A stretch of 5,149 nt of DNA, taken from the NCBI GenBank assembly GCA_030841765.1, contig JAUUSS010000134.1:1-5149 (forward strand), given 5' to 3'. Shown one piece after another: positions 4,703 through 5,149 of the stretch. Both the position numbers and the translations under genes were made by a program. The DNA comes from Collinsella aerofaciens. Lineage in GTDB: Bacteria; Actinomycetota; Coriobacteriia; Coriobacteriales; Coriobacteriaceae. The notes beneath the pieces were generated by a model that saw nothing but the letters and a program-made list of their open reading frames with translations, was not told the DNA's origin and made no database searches. The stretch's first letter is position 1; every line of letters begins with the position of its first letter.

Positions 4703-4744
4703 ATTCAAGCGCTTGCCTGCTTAACTGTTTGCAAGCGCTTGAAT
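4703..4744. repeat. Perfect 14-bp inverted repeat built from two CAAGCGCTTG palindromes
   Basis: ATTCAAGCGCTTGC (4703-4716) and GCAAGCGCTTGAAT (4731-4744) are exact inverted copies around a 14-base loop, directly after the stop of the HEPN-like gene (4746-4748). Each arm contains the self-complementary decamer CAAGCGCTTG (4706-4715 and 4732-4741), whose AAGCGCTT core looks like operators of LacI/GalR-family regulators. Neither strand has a T run next to it, so it is not a standard intrinsic terminator, although as RNA it would form a stable hairpin at the 3' end of the minus-strand transcript. Confidence 0.7.
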
Positions 4745-4745
4745 T

Positions 4746-5149
4746 CTATAGATTACCCAAATGCTGCTCAACAGTCTCCATGCCAACCTCCACATATTTT
4801 AGGAGACCTTGTATATCGTTGCAGTTCTTGGGCAAGCGATCTTTTTCAATACCAGTAATTTTGGCTAATAATTCGATTGTCAGATCGAGTGCGAAGTCGA
4901 TTAGTTTTTGAATTTCACTGCAAGTTAAAGGAAGTCGCTTAACTAGCTCATCATAATTCAGTGCTTCCATGTCGCTATGGGCGAAAACCTTATTTCGCTG
5001 ATCGCGAAGCATGTCAGTTAGTTTACTGAGACCGTTGAGTCGTTTTTTCCACAAATTGGAAAGGTCATGAGTGGTTATACACACGGTAACCATTCCGTAA
5101 TGATCTCCGAACAGTTTTTCATCTGAGCGTTGAGACTCAACCTCTTTGG
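4746..5149 (-). CDS. HEPN-domain protein, AbiU2-like, 5' end outside the window (partial)
   Basis: The frame is open from the right edge to a TAG at 4746-4748. An ATG exists at 5093, but coding sequence continues upstream of it (KEVESQRSDEKLFGDHYG), and no ribosome binding site precedes it, so the true start is outside the window. About 133 C-terminal residues are visible. Counting from the internal Met at 5093, RNKVFAHSD (33-41) gives an R-x5-H motif, typical of the HEPN fold. The surrounding sequence (LTDMLRDQRNKVFAHSDMEA, then helical segments to the C-terminus) resembles AbiU2-type and related HEPN proteins, many of which are RNases in abortive infection or toxin-antitoxin systems. That activity is not shown here. 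The DNA is AT-rich (about 41% G+C over 4561-4800). The next gene on the same strand starts 243 bases further on, behind its own promoter, so this is probably a separate transcription unit. Confidence 0.75.
   Translation of the reverse strand, partial: KEVESQRSDEKLFGDHYGMVTVCITTHDLSNLWKKRLNGLSKLTDMLRDQRNKVFAHSDMEALNYDELVKRLPLTCSEIQKLIDFALDLTIELLAKITGIEKDRLPKNCNDIQGLLKYVEVGMETVEQHLGNL

Noticed and set aside
4616..4911. Two plus-strand frames (80 and 91 codons) opposite the HEPN-like gene
   Set aside because: They are antisense to a gene with a clear motif and have no ribosome binding site or recognisable product.
1..5149. CRISPR array, rRNA, insertion sequence with transposase, or phage integrase
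   Set aside because: No regularly spaced repeats, rRNA signature or transposase/integrase motif was seen on either strand.

Overview
The window reads almost entirely on the minus strand. I infer a moderate-to-high-GC Gram-positive actinobacterium, most likely a member of Coriobacteriia such as Collinsella. The reasons are strong GGAGG-type ribosome binding sites, AbiEi/DUF559-like and DUF3825 proteins of the kind I associate with that group, and tRNA genes carrying sigma70-type promoters and intrinsic terminators. This assignment comes from memory and feel, not from a search.

Layout from left to right, so that transcription runs from right to left. Positions 45-132 hold the right part of a short palindromic repeat element whose left part lies before the window. 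A tRNA with anticodon CAT (265-340) and tRNA-Ala(GGC) (529-601) follow, each with its own terminator and a plausible promoter. A very GC-rich block (661-923, about 80% G+C where counted) abuts a complete second copy of the palindromic element (924-1085). Next is a 384-residue protein (1138-2292) with an AbiEi-like layout and a C-terminal DUF559/Vsr-like endonuclease-type motif. It is preceded by a 380-base non-coding region holding a tandem 10-bp repeat, a candidate promoter and the terminator of tRNA-Val. tRNA-Val(CAC) (2673-2747) has its own promoter and terminator.

The right part looks like accessory DNA. A DUF3825 gene (2886-3675) is broken by a one-base frameshift in a G4-C-A5 run. A 61-codon remnant (3721-3906) lies upstream in the same frame and ends in a TAA. 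A compact two-gene operon follows, coding for an unrecognised 88-residue protein and a 92-residue DUF4160 protein; the two overlap by one base and sit behind a perfect operator-like palindrome. At the right edge is the 3' part of a gene whose product carries a HEPN-type RNKVFAH motif (AbiU2-like). A perfect 14-bp inverted repeat built from two CAAGCGCTTG palindromes sits just downstream of its stop.

Base composition swings from about 80% G+C (661-900) to 67% (3001-3240), 44% (3961-4140) and 41% (4561-4800), as expected of a mosaic assembled by transfer. The protein families (AbiEi/DUF559-like, DUF3825, DUF4160 with a partner, HEPN/AbiU2-like) suggest a small defence or toxin-antitoxin type cluster among tRNA genes. 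That functional reading is inference; no complete, known defence system can be named from this window alone.
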